Translations under genes and position numbers: made by a program | Shown: positions 1 through 13,660 of the stretch, one piece after another | Layout: each line of letters opens with the position of its first letter | Numbering within the stretch: position 1 is the stretch's first letter | Assembly: GCF_026230105.1 (NCBI RefSeq) | Contig: NC_079478.1 | Location: forward strand, 34,177,653-34,241,652 | Origin: Diorhabda sublineata | Taxonomy: Eukaryota > Arthropoda > Insecta > Coleoptera > Chrysomelidae | Direction of reading: 5' to 3' | Length of the DNA stretch: 64,000 nucleotides | Notes under the pieces: generated by a model | What the model was told of the DNA's origin: nothing | Database searches by the model: none | The model's input: the letters and a program-made list of their open reading frames with translations, nothing else

Positions 1-690
1 AGAAAATATTTTTCATTTTTTAATTTGGTTTCGTGTTCCGTGCGTATTTATGAAATATTATATGAATATGAAGAATACGAAATCTAGTAAATTCTCTACT
101 TTTGTATTTTTGTATTTTGAAAACCTCTAGGAAATAGATATAATTGAAAAAATTTTCGGAGTTTAAAAACTACTGAAATGTGTCGTGCGAGAAGTGAATC
201 GTACGGAAGGGTCAAGGGACATTAAGCTGACCAAGGAGGCGGATCGCTACTACTGGCGACCCGGGACACTGTTTTGAAATATTCAAAAGGGATCGGCGCG
301 GTCGACAGTCCCTGCATCACTGCGTTGGACACACACACGTCCGATATTATCTATATGGAAATATTATTTATTTCCGACGAGTTTGTCGGTGTTTTTGCGA
401 CGACGACATTAATTTTTTTTAATTTTTGGAATCATTGGCTTATAAACTGCAAAAATTTACAGGGTATTTCAATGGAATTGGTTTATATCTTAAAATAATG
501 AATAAAACAAAAACGTTAATTTGCTAAATTAAATGGTAATGGTCATCACTTCTTCCACAAATGGAGATAACTTTGTTTTTTGTATAGAATAAGGAAATTT
601 TTATGGAAAATAAGAATTGATATCAATGATTACTCTTCTAGTCTCTGGACAAGTATTGTCGTGTAGCATCTTCTCATGGTACAAGTTTAC
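1..690. other. Unassigned left edge with a GC-richer patch
   Basis: Most of this stretch is AT-rich. Between about 170 and 350 the composition becomes clearly richer in G and C (gtgcgagaagtgaatcgtac and the following 150 bases), unlike the surrounding sequence. It could be a 5' UTR exon or promoter of a gene lying to the left, or of ph itself. No frame in it resembles a known protein and no splice signals can be defended, so no gene is called. The short open frame 274-498 has no recognisable content. Confidence 0.3.
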
Positions 691-2760
691 TAAGACAAAG
701 GTTGGTGTTCGAATATCGGTGTTTGCTACTAAAAAAGACAGTTTTGCTTAATAAAAGAAAGGAATATAGACGAATAACACTTTGCTTTCGGAAAAGACGG
801 AATTATATGATAAATATCGGTGTGCGGTTCGAAAAACGACAAATTTATAAGATAAAGTACCGTTTACTTTTAGAAAAGACAGGTTTCTAATACAAATATC
901 GCTTTGAAAAAGACAATTTTCTAATACAAATAACCGTCTACTTTTGGAAATGACAGTTTTCTAAGAAAAATAACTGACAAATAAGAAATAACCTTTGGAA
1001 AAGACATTTTTCCCAGAAAAACATCGATGTTTGCTTCTAAAAAGACAGTTGGAAAACTGTCTAAGACAAATGTCGGTATTTGTTTTCCAAACAGATAATT
1101 TTCTATATCAAATAATGGCTTTCATTTGAAAAAGACTGTTTTATAAGACAAATGGCGGTTCGCTTTTATAGACAGTTTTTCTAAGACAAATATCGGTTTA
1201 CTTTTAGAAAAGACAGGTTTATAAGACAAATATCGCTTTGAAAAAGACAATTTTCTAAGACAAATAACTGAAAAATAACAAATAACCTTTGGAAAAGATA
1301 TTTTTCTTAGAAAAGATAAGACAGCGTTTGCTTCTACAAAAGACAGTTTTCTAGGATAAACGACGGTTTAATCATAAAAAAGACAGTTTTTCATAAACAA
1401 ATGATGATTCATTAGATAATAGAAATAACAGTTTCCATTTAAAAAGTACAGTTTCCGTAAGCAAATGGAAAAACATTTGAAAAAATATGTTTTTTGTACA
1501 AATAACACGTTGCTTTCGAAAAAGACGTTATTATAAGACAAATATTGGTGTGCGGTTCGAAAAACGACAAATTTATAAGATAAAGTACTGTTTACTTTTA
1601 GAAAAGGCAGGTCTCTAATACAAATATCGCTTTGAAAAAGACAATTTTCTAAGACAAATGTCGGTGTTTGTTTTTCAAACAGATATTTTTCTATAACAAA
1701 TAATGGTTTATATTTAAAAAAGACAGTTTTATAAGACAAATGACAGTTCGCTTTTATAGACAGTTTTTCTAAGACAAATATCGGCGTTTTCTATGATAAT
1801 CGACGGTTCACTTATGAAGAAGACGGTTTTTCATGAAAAAAAGATGATTTATTAGCTAATGGAAATGACAGTTTGCATTTGAAAAATACAGTTTCCATAA
1901 GCAAATGGAAAAACTTTTGAAAAAACATTGTTTTTATACAAATAATACTTTGCTTTCGAAAAAGACGGTATTATAAGATAAATATTGGTGTGCGGTTCTA
2001 AAAAAGACAAATTTATAAGATAAAGTACTGCTTGCTTTTTAAAAAGACAGGTTTCTAAGACATACATCGGAATTTGCAAAAAAAAATTTTTGGAAATAAA
2101 TAACGTTTTACTTTTAGAAAAGACAGGTTTATAAGACAAATATCGCTTTGAAAAAGACAATTTTCTAAGACAAATAACCGTCTACTCTTGGAAAAGACAC
2201 TTTTCTAAGACAAATAACTGACAAATAGCAAATAACTTTTGGAAAAGATATTTTTCTTAGAAAAACATATCGATGTTTGCTTCTGACAAACACAGCTTTC
2301 TAAGTCAAATATTTCTAAGACAAATGTCGGTATTTGTTTTTCAAACAGATATTTTTCTATAACAAATAATGGCTTACTTTTGAAAAAGACAGTTTTATAA
2401 GACAAATGACAATTCGCTTTTATAGACAGTTTTTCTAAGACAATCGACGGTTCATTCAAGCAAATGGAAAAACATTTGAAAAAATATGTTTTTTGTACAA
2501 ATAACACGTTGCTTTCGAAAAAGACGGTATAAGATAAATATTGATGTGCGGTTCTAAAAAAGACAAATTTATAAGATAAAGTACTATTTGCTTTTTAAAA
2601 AGATAGGTTTCTAAGAATAATATCGGAATTTGCGAAAAAAAATTTTTGGAAATAAATAACGGTTTATAAGACAAATATCGCTTTGAAAAAGACAATTTTC
2701 TAAGACAAATATAACCGTTTACTTTTGGAAAAGACAGTTTTCTAAGACAAATAACTGTTT
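690..2760. repeat. Divergent edge of the 475-bp satellite
   Basis: This block is built from degenerate modules of roughly 35-50 bp that repeat the theme aaagacagttttctaagaca followed by aaatatcggtgtttgcttct. The same modules make up the homogenised 475-bp unit that follows. Here order and spacing vary and the copies differ by many substitutions and indels, for example three related segments starting near 1330, 1770 and 2440. This is the pattern expected at the edge of a satellite array, where unequal exchange is less efficient at homogenising copies. Minus-strand open frames of 100-143 codons arise from the modules and are not taken as genes. Confidence 0.85.
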
Positions 2761-5700
2761 TGGAAAAGGATGTTTTCTTCTGAAAAAAACAGTTTTCTAA
2801 AACGAATCTCTGTATTTGTTTTCCAAACAGATATTTTTCTATATCAAATAATGGCTCACTTTTGAAAAAGACAGTTTTATGAGACAAATGACGGTTCGCT
2901 TTTATAGACAGTTTTTCTAAGACAAATATCGGCGTTTGCTTCTACAAAAGACAGTTTTCTAAGATAAACGACGGTTTACTAATGAAGAAGACGGTTTTTC
3001 ATTAAAAAAAGATGATTTGTTACCTAGTAGAAATGACAGTTTGGATTTGAAAAATACAGTTTCCATAAGCAAATGGAAAAACTTAAAAAAATATTTCTTT
3101 TGTACAAATAACACTTTGATTTCGGAAAAGACGGTATTATAAGATAAATATCGATATTTGCATGTAAAAAAGTTTTTTGAAATAAATGACGATTTACTTT
3201 TAGAGAAGACAGGTTTCTAAGACAAATAACTGTTTTGGAAAAGGATGTTTTCTTCTGAAAAAAACAGTTTTCTAAAACGAATATCGGTATTTGTTTTCCA
3301 AACAGATATTTTTCTATATCAAATAATGGCTCAATTTTGAAAAAGACAGTTTTATGAGACAAATGACGGTTCGCTTTTATAGACAGTTTTTCTAAGACAA
3401 ATATCGGCGTTTGCTTCTACAAAAGACAGTTTTCTAAGATAAACGACGGTTTACTAATGAAGAAGACGGTTTTTCATTAAAAAAAGATGATTTGTTACCT
3501 AGTAGAAATGACAGTTTGGATTTGAAAAATACAGTTTCCATAAGCAAATGGAAAAACTTAAAAAAATATTTCTTTTGTACAAATAACACTTTGATTTCGG
3601 AAAAGACGCTATTATAGGATAAATATCGATATTTGCATGTAAAAAAGTTTTTTGAAATAAATGACGATTTACTTTTAGAGAAGACAGGTTTCTAAGACAA
3701 ATAACTGTTTTGGAAAAGGATGTTTTCTTCTGAAAAAAACAGTTTTCTAAAACGAATATCGGTATTTGTTTTCCAAACAGATATTTTTCTATATCAAATA
3801 ATGGCTCAATTTTGAAAAAGACAGTTTTATGAGACAAATGACGGTTCGCTTTTATAGACAGTTTTTCTAAGACAAATATCGGCGTTTGCTTCTACAAAAG
3901 ACAGTTTTCTAAGATAAACGACGGTTTACTAATGAAGAAGACGGTTTTTCATTAAAAAAAGATGATTTGTTACCTAGTAGAAATGACAGTTTGGATTTGA
4001 AAAATACAGTTTCCATAAGCAAATGGAAAAACTTAAAAAAATATTTCTTTTGTACAAATAACACTTTGATTTCGGAAAAGACGGTATTATAGGATAAATA
4101 TCGATATTTGCATGTAAAAAAGTTTTTTGAAATAAATGACGATTTACTTTTAGAGAAGACAGGTTTCTAAGACAAATAACTGTTTTGGAAAAGGATGTTT
4201 TCTTCTGAAAAAAACAGTTTTCTAAAACGAATATCGGTATTTGTTTTCCAAACAGATATTTTTCTATATCAAATAATGGCTCAATTTTGAAAAAGACAGT
4301 TTTATGAGACAAATGACGGTTCGCTTTTATAGACAGTTTTTCTAAGACAAATATCGGCGTTTGCTTCTACAAAAGACAGTTTTCTAAGATAAACGACGGT
4401 TTACTAATGAAGAAGACGGTTTTTCATTAAAAAAAGATGATTTGTTACCTAGTAGAAATGACAGTTTGGATTTGAAAAATACAGTTTCCATAAGCAAATG
4501 GAAAAACTTAAAAAAATATTTCTTTTGTACAAATAACACTTTGATTTCGGAAAAGACGGTATTATAGGATAAATATCGATATTTGCATGTAAAAAAGTTT
4601 TTTGAAATAAATGACGATTTACTTTTAGAGAAGACAGGTTTCTAAGACAAATAACTGTTTTGGAAAAGGATGTTTTCTTCTGAAAAAAACAGTTTTCTAA
4701 AACGAATATCGGTATTTGTTTTCCAAACAGATATTTTTCTATATCAAATAATGGCTCAATTTTGAAAAAGACAGTTTTATGAGACAAATGACGGTTCGCT
4801 TTTATAGACAGTTTTTCTAAGACAAATATCGGCGTTTGCTTCTACAAAAGACAGTTTTCTAAGATAAACGACGGTTTACTAATGAAGAAGACGGTTTTTC
4901 ATTAAAAAAAGATGATTTGTTACCTAGTAGAAATGACAGTTTGGATTTGAAAAATACAGTTTCCATAAGCAAATGGAAAAACTTAAAAAAATATTTCTTT
5001 TGTACAAATAACACTTTGATTTCGGAAAAGACGCTATTATAGGATAAATATCGATATTTGCATGTAAAAAAGTTTTTTGAAATAAATGACGATTTACTTT
5101 TAGAGAAGACAGGTTTCTAAGACAAATAACTGTTTTGGAAAAGGATGTTTTCTTCTGAAAAAAACAGTTTTCTAAAACGAATATCGGTATTTGTTTTCCA
5201 AACAGATATTTTTCTATATCAAATAATGGCTCAATTTTGAAAAAGACAGTTTTATGAGACAAATGACGGTTCGCTTTTATAGACAGTTTTTCTAAGACAA
5301 ATATCGGCGTTTGTTTCTACAAAAGACAGTTTTCTAAGATAAACGACGGTTTACTAATGAAGAAGACGGTTTTTCATTAAAAAAAGATGATTTGTTACCT
5401 AGTAGAAATGACAGTTTGGATTTGAAAAATACAGTTTCCATAAGCAAATGGAAAAACTTAAAAAAATATTTCTTTTGTACAAATAACACTTTGATTTCGG
5501 AAAAGACGGTATTATAGGATAAATATCGATATTTGCATGTAAAAAAGTTTTTTGAAATAAATGACGATTTACTTTTAGAGAAGACAGGTTTCTAAGACAA
5601 ATAACTGTTTTGGAAAAGGATGTTTTCTTCTGAAAAAAACAGTTTTCTAAAACGAATATCGGTATTTGTTTTCCAAACAGATATTTTTCTATATCAAATA

Positions 5701-8700
5701 ATGGCTCAATTTTGAAAAAGACAGTTTTATGAGACAAATGACGGTTCGCTTTTATAGACAGTTTTTCTAAGACAAATATCGGCGTTTGCTTCTACAAAAG
5801 ACAGTTTTCTAAGATAAACGACGGTTTACTAATGAAGAAGACGGTTTTTCATTAAAAAAAGATGATTTGTTACCTAGTAGAAATGACAGTTTGGATTTGA
5901 AAAATACAGTTTCCATAAGCAAATGGAAAAACTTAAAAAAATATTTCTTTTGTACAAATAACACTTTGATTTCGGAAAAGACGCTATTATAGGATAAATA
6001 TCGATATTTGCATGTAAAAAAGTTTTTTGAAATAAATGACGATTTACTTTTAGAGAAGACAGGTTTCTAAGACAAATAACTGTTTTGGAAAAGGATGTTT
6101 TCTTCTGAAAAAAACAGTTTTCTAAAACGAATATCGGTATTTGTTTTCCAAACAGATATTTTTCTATATCAAATAATGGCTCAATTTTGAAAAAGACAGT
6201 TTTATGAGACAAATGACGGTTCGCTTTTATAGACAGTTTTTCTAAGACAAATATCGGCGTTTGCTTCTACAAAAGACAGTTTTCTAAGATAAACGACGGT
6301 TTACTAATGAAGAAGACGGTTTTTCATTAAAAAAAGATGATTTGTTACCTAGTAGAAATGACAGTTTGGATTTGAAAAATACAGTTTCCATAAGCAAATG
6401 GAAAAACTTAAAAAAATATTTCTTTTGTACAAATAACACTTTGATTTCGGAAAAGACGCTATTATAGGATAAATATCGATATTTGCATGTAAAAAAGTTT
6501 TTTGAAATAAATGACGATTTACTTTTAGAGAAGACAGGTTTCTAAGACAAATAACTGTTTTGGAAAAGGATGTTTTCTTCTGAAAAAAACAGTTTTCTAA
6601 AACGAATATCGGTATTTGTTTTCCAAACAGATATTTTTCTATATCAAATAATGGCTCAATTTTGAAAAAGACAGTTTTATGAGACAAATGACGGTTCGCT
6701 TTTATAGACAGTTTTTCTAAGACAAATATCGGCGTTTGCTTCTACAAAAGACAGTTTTCTAAGATAAACGACGGTTTACTAATGAAGAAGACGGTTTTTC
6801 ATTAAAAAAAGATGATTTGTTACCTAGTAGAAATGACAGTTTGGATTTGAAAAATACAGTTTCCATAAGCAAATGGAAAAACTTAAAAAAATATTTCTTT
6901 TGTACAAATAACACTTTGATTTCGGAAAAGACGCTATTATAGGATAAATATCGATATTTGCATGTAAAAAAGTTTTTTGAAATAAATGACGATTTACTTT
7001 TAGAGAAGACAGGTTTCTAAGACAAATAACTGTTTTGGAAAAGGATGTTTTCTTCTGAAAAAAACAGTTTTCTAAAACGAATATCGGTATTTGTTTTCCA
7101 AACAGATATTTTTCTATATCAAATAATGGCTCAATTTTGAAAAAGACAGTTTTATGAGACAAATGACGGTTCGCTTTTATAGACAGTTTTTCTAAGACAA
7201 ATATCGGCGTTTGTTTCTACAAAAGACAGTTTTCTAAGATAAACGACGGTTTACTAATGAAGAAGACGGTTTTTCATTAAAAAAAGATGATTTGTTACCT
7301 AGTAGAAATGACAGTTTGGATTTGAAAAATACAGTTTCCATAAGCAAATGGAAAAACTTAAAAAAATATTTCTTTTGTACAAATAACACTTTGATTTCGG
7401 AAAAGACGGTATTATAGGATAAATATCGATATTTGCATGTAAAAAAGTTTTTTGAAATAAATGACGATTTACTTTTAGAGAAGACAGGTTTCTAAGACAA
7501 ATAACTGTTTTGGAAAAGGATGTTTTCTTCTGAAAAAAACAGTTTTCTAAAACGAATCTCTGTATTTGTTTTCCAAACAGATATTTTTCTATATCAAATA
7601 ATGGCTCAATTTTGAAAAAGACAGTTTTATGAGACAAATGACGGTTCGCTTTTATAGACAGTTTTTCTAAGACAAATATCGGCGTTTGCTTCTACAAAAG
7701 ACAGTTTTCTAAGATAAACGACGGTTTACTAATGAAGAAGACGGTTTTTCATTAAAAAAAGATGATTTGTTACCTAGTAGAAATGACAGTTTGGATTTGA
7801 AAAATACAGTTTCCATAAGCAAATGGAAAAACTTAAAAAAATATTTCTTTTGTACAAATAACACTTTGATTTCGGAAAAGACGCTATTATAGGATAAATA
7901 TCGATATTTGCATGTAAAAAAGTTTTTTGAAATAAATGACGATTTACTTTTAGAGAAGACAGGTTTCTAAGACAAATAACTGTTTTGGAAAAGGATGTTT
8001 TCTTCTGAAAAAAACAGTTTTCTAAAACGAATATCGGTATTTGTTTTCCAAACAGATATTTTTCTATATCAAATAATGGCTCAATTTTGAAAAAGACAGT
8101 TTTATGAGACAAATGACGGTTCGCTTTTATAGACAGTTTTTCTAAGACAAATATCGGCGTTTGCTTCTACAAAAGACAGTTTTCTAAGATAAACGACGGT
8201 TTACTAATGAAGAAGACGGTTTTTCATTAAAAAAAGATGATTTGTTACCTAGTAGAAATGACAGTTTGGATTTGAAAAATACAGTTTCCATAAGCAAATG
8301 GAAAAACTTAAAAAAATATTTCTTTTGTACAAATAACACTTTGATTTCGGAAAAGACGGTATTATAGGATAAATATCGATATTTGCATGTAAAAAAGTTT
8401 TTTGAAATAAATGACGATTTACTTTTAGAGAAGACAGGTTTCTAAGACAAATAACTGTTTTGGAAAAGGATGTTTTCTTCTGAAAAAAACAGTTTTCTAA
8501 AACGAATATCGGTATTTGTTTTCCAAACAGATATTTTTCTATATCAAATAATGGCTCAATTTTGAAAAAGACAGTTTTATGAGACAAATGACGGTTCGCT
8601 TTTATAGACAGTTTTTCTAAGACAAATATCGGCGTTTGCTTCTACAAAAGACAGTTTTCTAAGATAAACGACGGTTTACTAATGAAGAAGACGGTTTTTC

Positions 8701-11700
8701 ATTAAAAAAAGATGATTTGTTACCTAGTAGAAATGACAGTTTGGATTTGAAAAATACAGTTTCCATAAGCAAATGGAAAAACTTAAAAAAATATTTCTTT
8801 TGTACAAATAACACTTTGATTTCGGAAAAGACGCTATTATAGGATAAATATCGATATTTGCATGTAAAAAAGTTTTTTGAAATAAATGACGATTTACTTT
8901 TAGAGAAGACAGGTTTCTAAGACAAATAACTGTTTTGGAAAAGGATGTTTTCTTCTGAAAAAAACAGTTTTCTAAAACGAATATCGGTATTTGTTTTCCA
9001 AACAGATATTTTTCTATATCAAATAATGGCTCAATTTTGAAAAAGACAGTTTTATGAGACAAATGACGGTTCGCTTTTATAGACAGTTTTTCTAAGACAA
9101 ATATCGGCGTTTGTTTCTACAAAAGACAGTTTTCTAAGATAAACGACGGTTTACTAATGAAGAAGACGGTTTTTCATTAAAAAAAGATGATTTGTTACCT
9201 AGTAGAAATGACAGTTTGGATTTGAAAAATACAGTTTCCATAAGCAAATGGAAAAACTTAAAAAAATATTTCTTTTGTACAAATAACACTTTGATTTCGG
9301 AAAAGACGGTATTATAGGATAAATATCGATATTTGCATGTAAAAAAGTTTTTTGAAATAAATGACGATTTACTTTTAGAGAAGACAGGTTTCTAAGACAA
9401 ATAACTGTTTTGGAAAAGGATGTTTTCTTCTGAAAAAAACAGTTTTCTAAAACGAATATCGGTATTTGTTTTCCAAACAGATATTTTTCTATATCAAATA
9501 ATGGCTCAATTTTGAAAAAGACAGTTTTATGAGACAAATGACGGTTCGCTTTTATAGACAGTTTTTCTAAGACAAATATCGGCGTTTGCTTCTACAAAAG
9601 ACAGTTTTCTAAGATAAACGACGGTTTACTAATGAAGAAGACGGTTTTTCATTAAAAAAAGATGATTTGTTACCTAGTAGAAATGACAGTTTGGATTTGA
9701 AAAATACAGTTTCCATAAGCAAATGGAAAAACTTAAAAAAATATTTCTTTTGTACAAATAACACTTTGATTTCGGAAAAGACGGTATTATAGGATAAATA
9801 TCGATATTTGCATGTAAAAAAGTTTTTTGAAATAAATGACGATTTACTTTTAGAGAAGACAGGTTTCTAAGACAAATAACTGTTTTGGAAAAGGATGTTT
9901 TCTTCTGAAAAAAACAGTTTTCTAAAACGAATATCGGTATTTGTTTTCCAAACAGATATTTTTCTATATCAAATAATGGCTCAATTTTGAAAAAGACAGT
10001 TTTATGAGACAAATGACGGTTCGCTTTTATAGACAGTTTTTCTAAGACAAATATCGGCGTTTGCTTCTACAAAAAACAGTTTTCTAAGATAAACGACGGT
10101 TTACTAATGAAGAAGACGGTTTTTCATTAAAAAAAGATGATTTGTTACCTAGTAGAAATGACAGTTTGGATTTGAAAAATACAGTTTCCATAAGCAAATG
10201 GAAAAACTTAAAAAAATATTTCTTTTGTACAAATAACACTTTGATTTCGGAAAAGACGGTATTATAGGATAAATATCGATATTTGCATGTAAAAAAGTTT
10301 TTTGAAATAAATGACGATTTACTTTTAGAGAAGACAGGTTTCTAAGACAAATAACTGTTTTGGAAAAGGATGTTTTCTTCTGAAAAAAACAGTTTTCTAA
10401 AACGAATCTCTGTATTTGTTTTCCAAACAGATATTTTTCTATATCAAATAATGGCTCAATTTTGAAAAAGACAGTTTTATGAGACAAATGACGGTTCGCT
10501 TTTATAGACAGTTTTTCTAAGACAAATATCGGCGTTTGCTTCTACAAAAGACAGTTTTCTAAGATAAACGACGGTTTACTAATGAAGAAGACGGTTTTTC
10601 ATTAAAAAAAGATGATTTGTTACCTAGTAGAAATGACAGTTTGGATTTGAAAAATACAGTTTCCATAAGCAAATGGAAAAACTTAAAAAAATATTTCTTT
10701 TGTACAAATAACACTTTGATTTCGGAAAAGACGCTATTATAGGATAAATATCGATATTTGCATGTAAAAAAGTTTTTTGAAATAAATGACGATTTACTTT
10801 TAGAGAAGACAGGTTTCTAAGACAAATAACTGTTTTGGAAAAGGATGTTTTCTTCTGAAAAAAACAGTTTTCTAAAACGAATATCGGTATTTGTTTTCCA
10901 AACAGATATTTTTCTATATCAAATAATGGCTCAATTTTGAAAAAGACAGTTTTATGAGACAAATGACGGTTCGCTTTTATAGACAGTTTTTCTAAGACAA
11001 ATATCGGCGTTTGCTTCTACAAAAGACAGTTTTCTAAGATAAACGACGGTTTACTAATGAAGAAGACGGTTTTTCATTAAAAAAAGATGATTTGTTACCT
11101 AGTAGAAATGACAGTTTGGATTTGAAAAATACAGTTTCCATAAGCAAATGGAAAAACTTAAAAAAATATTTCTTTTGTACAAATAACACTTTGATTTCGG
11201 AAAAGACGGTATTATAGGATAAATATCGATATTTGCATGTAAAAAAGTTTTTTGAAATAAATGACGATTTACTTTTAGAGAAGACAGGTTTCTAAGACAA
11301 ATAACTGTTTTGGAAAAGGATGTTTTCTTCTGAAAAAAACAGTTTTCTAAAACGAATATCGGTATTTGTTTTCCAAACAGATATTTTTCTATATCAAATA
11401 ATGGCTCAATTTTGAAAAAGACAGTTTTATGAGACAAATGACGGTTCGCTTTTATAGACAGTTTTTCTAAGACAAATATCGGCGTTTGCTTCTACAAAAG
11501 ACAGTTTTCTAAGATAAACGACGGTTTACTAATGAAGAAGACGGTTTTTCATTAAAAAAAGATGATTTGTTACCTAGTAGAAATGACAGTTTGGATTTGA
11601 AAAATACAGTTTCCATAAGCAAATGGAAAAACTTAAAAAAATATTTCTTTTGTACAAATAACACTTTGATTTCGGAAAAGACGCTATTATAGGATAAATA

Positions 11701-12726
11701 TCGATATTTGCATGTAAAAAAGTTTTTTGAAATAAATGACGATTTACTTTTAGAGAAGACAGGTTTCTAAGACAAATAACTGTTTTGGAAAAGGATGTTT
11801 TCTTCTGAAAAAAACAGTTTTCTAAAACGAATATCGGTATTTGTTTTCCAAACAGATATTTTTCTATATCAAATAATGGCTCAATTTTGAAAAAGACAGT
11901 TTTATGAGACAAATGACGGTTCGCTTTTATAGACAGTTTTTCTAAGACAAATATCGGCGTTTGCTTCTACAAAAGACAGTTTTCTAAGATAAACGACGGT
12001 TTACTAATGAAGAAGACGGTTTTTCATTAAAAAAAGATGATTTGTTACCTAGTAGAAATGACAGTTTGGATTTGAAAAATACAGTTTCCATAAGCAAATG
12101 GAAAAACTTAAAAAAATATTTCTTTTGTACAAATAACACTTTGATTTCGGAAAAGACGCTATTATAGGATAAATATCGATATTTGCATGTAAAAAAGTTT
12201 TTTGAAATAAATGACGATTTACTTTTAGAGAAGACAGGTTTCTAAGACAAATAACTGTTTTGGAAAAGGATGTTTTCTTCTGAAAAAAACAGTTTTCTAA
12301 AACGAATATCGGTATTTGTTTTCCAAACAGATATTTTTCTATATCAAATAATGGCTCAATTTTGAAAAAGACAGTTTTATGAGACAAATGACGGTTCGCT
12401 TTTATAGACAGTTTTTCTAAGACAAATATCGGCGTTTGCTTCTACAAAAGACAGTTTTCTAAGATAAACGACGGTTTACTAATGAAGAAGACGGTTTTTC
12501 ATTAAAAAAAGATGATTTGTTACCTAGTAGAAATGACAGTTTGGATTTGAAAAATACAGTTTCCATAAGCAAATGGAAAAACTTAAAAAAATATTTCTTT
12601 TGTACAAATAACACTTTGATTTCGGAAAAGACGCTATTATAGGATAAATATCGATATTTGCATGTAAAAAAGTTTTTTGAAATAAATGACGATTTACTTT
12701 TAGAGAAGACAGGTTTCTAAGACAAA
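2760..12726. repeat. 475-bp satellite array, about 21 copies
   Basis: A 475-bp unit repeats head to tail with almost no divergence. The landmark atttgttacctagtagaaat recurs exactly every 475 bases through the array, giving about 21 copies, the last broken off near 12724. Informative variants are few: acgctattat versus acggtattat, tttgtttctac versus tttgcttctac (near 5311, 7211 and 9111), aatctctgtatt versus aatatcggtatt (near 2813, 7556 and 10406), and a single g-to-a change near 10074. Some variants recur at multiples of the unit (1900 bp, 2850 bp), so multi-unit blocks were duplicated. Each unit holds a 112-codon minus-strand frame. Since 475 is not a multiple of three, the copies cannot read through into one another, and the frame is judged incidental. 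Confidence 0.97.
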
Positions 12727-13660
12727 TATCGATTTGAAAAAGACAATTTTCTTAGACAAATAACTGTTTACTTTTGGAAAAAGACATTTTTCTTAGAAAA
12801 ACATAGATGAGTACTAGCAATACGGTTTATTATGTAATAAAAATGATGTTTTGCAAATAACAGTCTTCTGAGAAAGAAAAATGACGATTACCAAAGACAA
12901 AAAACATCTTTTTTTCTTAAAAAACAAACATTTCACATCAATGGAAAGTTTTTCCATTAGGATTAAGTTTCTTTTTACATTTAACAGTTTTTTTTTTAAA
13001 TTTTAAAACACGCCTCACTTATGAATAAACTTATTTTTATTACACATATTTCGAAATTTAAGTGTAAGAACTCTGCTGTGTTGTGTCGCTCGGGGCAGTC
13101 TTTTACAATAGTTATAAAAATATAAAATGTAGCCGTTGCACAATAAAAATCTCGTAAAGTTTTATTTGGGACATAGACCCGAATCCAATGCAATAACCCT
13201 TTTCCTCTGGTATCTCCAAAAGACTATTAAACATTATAAATATGATTTTTCTAATACAGAATATCCTTAAAGTTTTATACAACCGAAATTGATAAATTAT
13301 GATGGCCAAATAAAATTTAAAAAAAATTGACAACAACAACATCAAATTCTTTACCTAATTATACTCATATTCCAAAAAAAAACAAACCGTAATTGAAATT
13401 TTACAAATACCACGTTATTTTTTAATTGTATTTCGTAATTATATGTCTATTACCCACGTCACTGACGCCTATTAAGGTGGAAATTAAAATAAAAGGAATA
13501 CAGTAAAGATACAATAAAAGAAGATGTTAGTTTTAATGTTTTTTTTTTAAATAAAACATCGACAGTGAATTTTTTTATTACGTATATATTTATAGCTTTA
13601 TAATAAAATTATTTCAATTCCCTAAATATTAAAGATGTGCATCCAATATTGAACAAATTA
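12727..13660. other. AT-rich spacer, nothing recognised
   Basis: The satellite decays through about 100 bp of related modules (to about 12810) into plain AT-rich DNA. No gene, RNA or repeat family could be recognised. The minus-strand frames at 12996-13193 and 13112-13345 overlap each other and have no known features. Confidence 0.5.

Noticed and set aside
1368..2887. Minus-strand frames of 100-143 codons in the divergent satellite edge
   Set aside because: They arise from the repeated nucleotide modules and share no domain; frames change from copy to copy, as expected for non-coding repeats.
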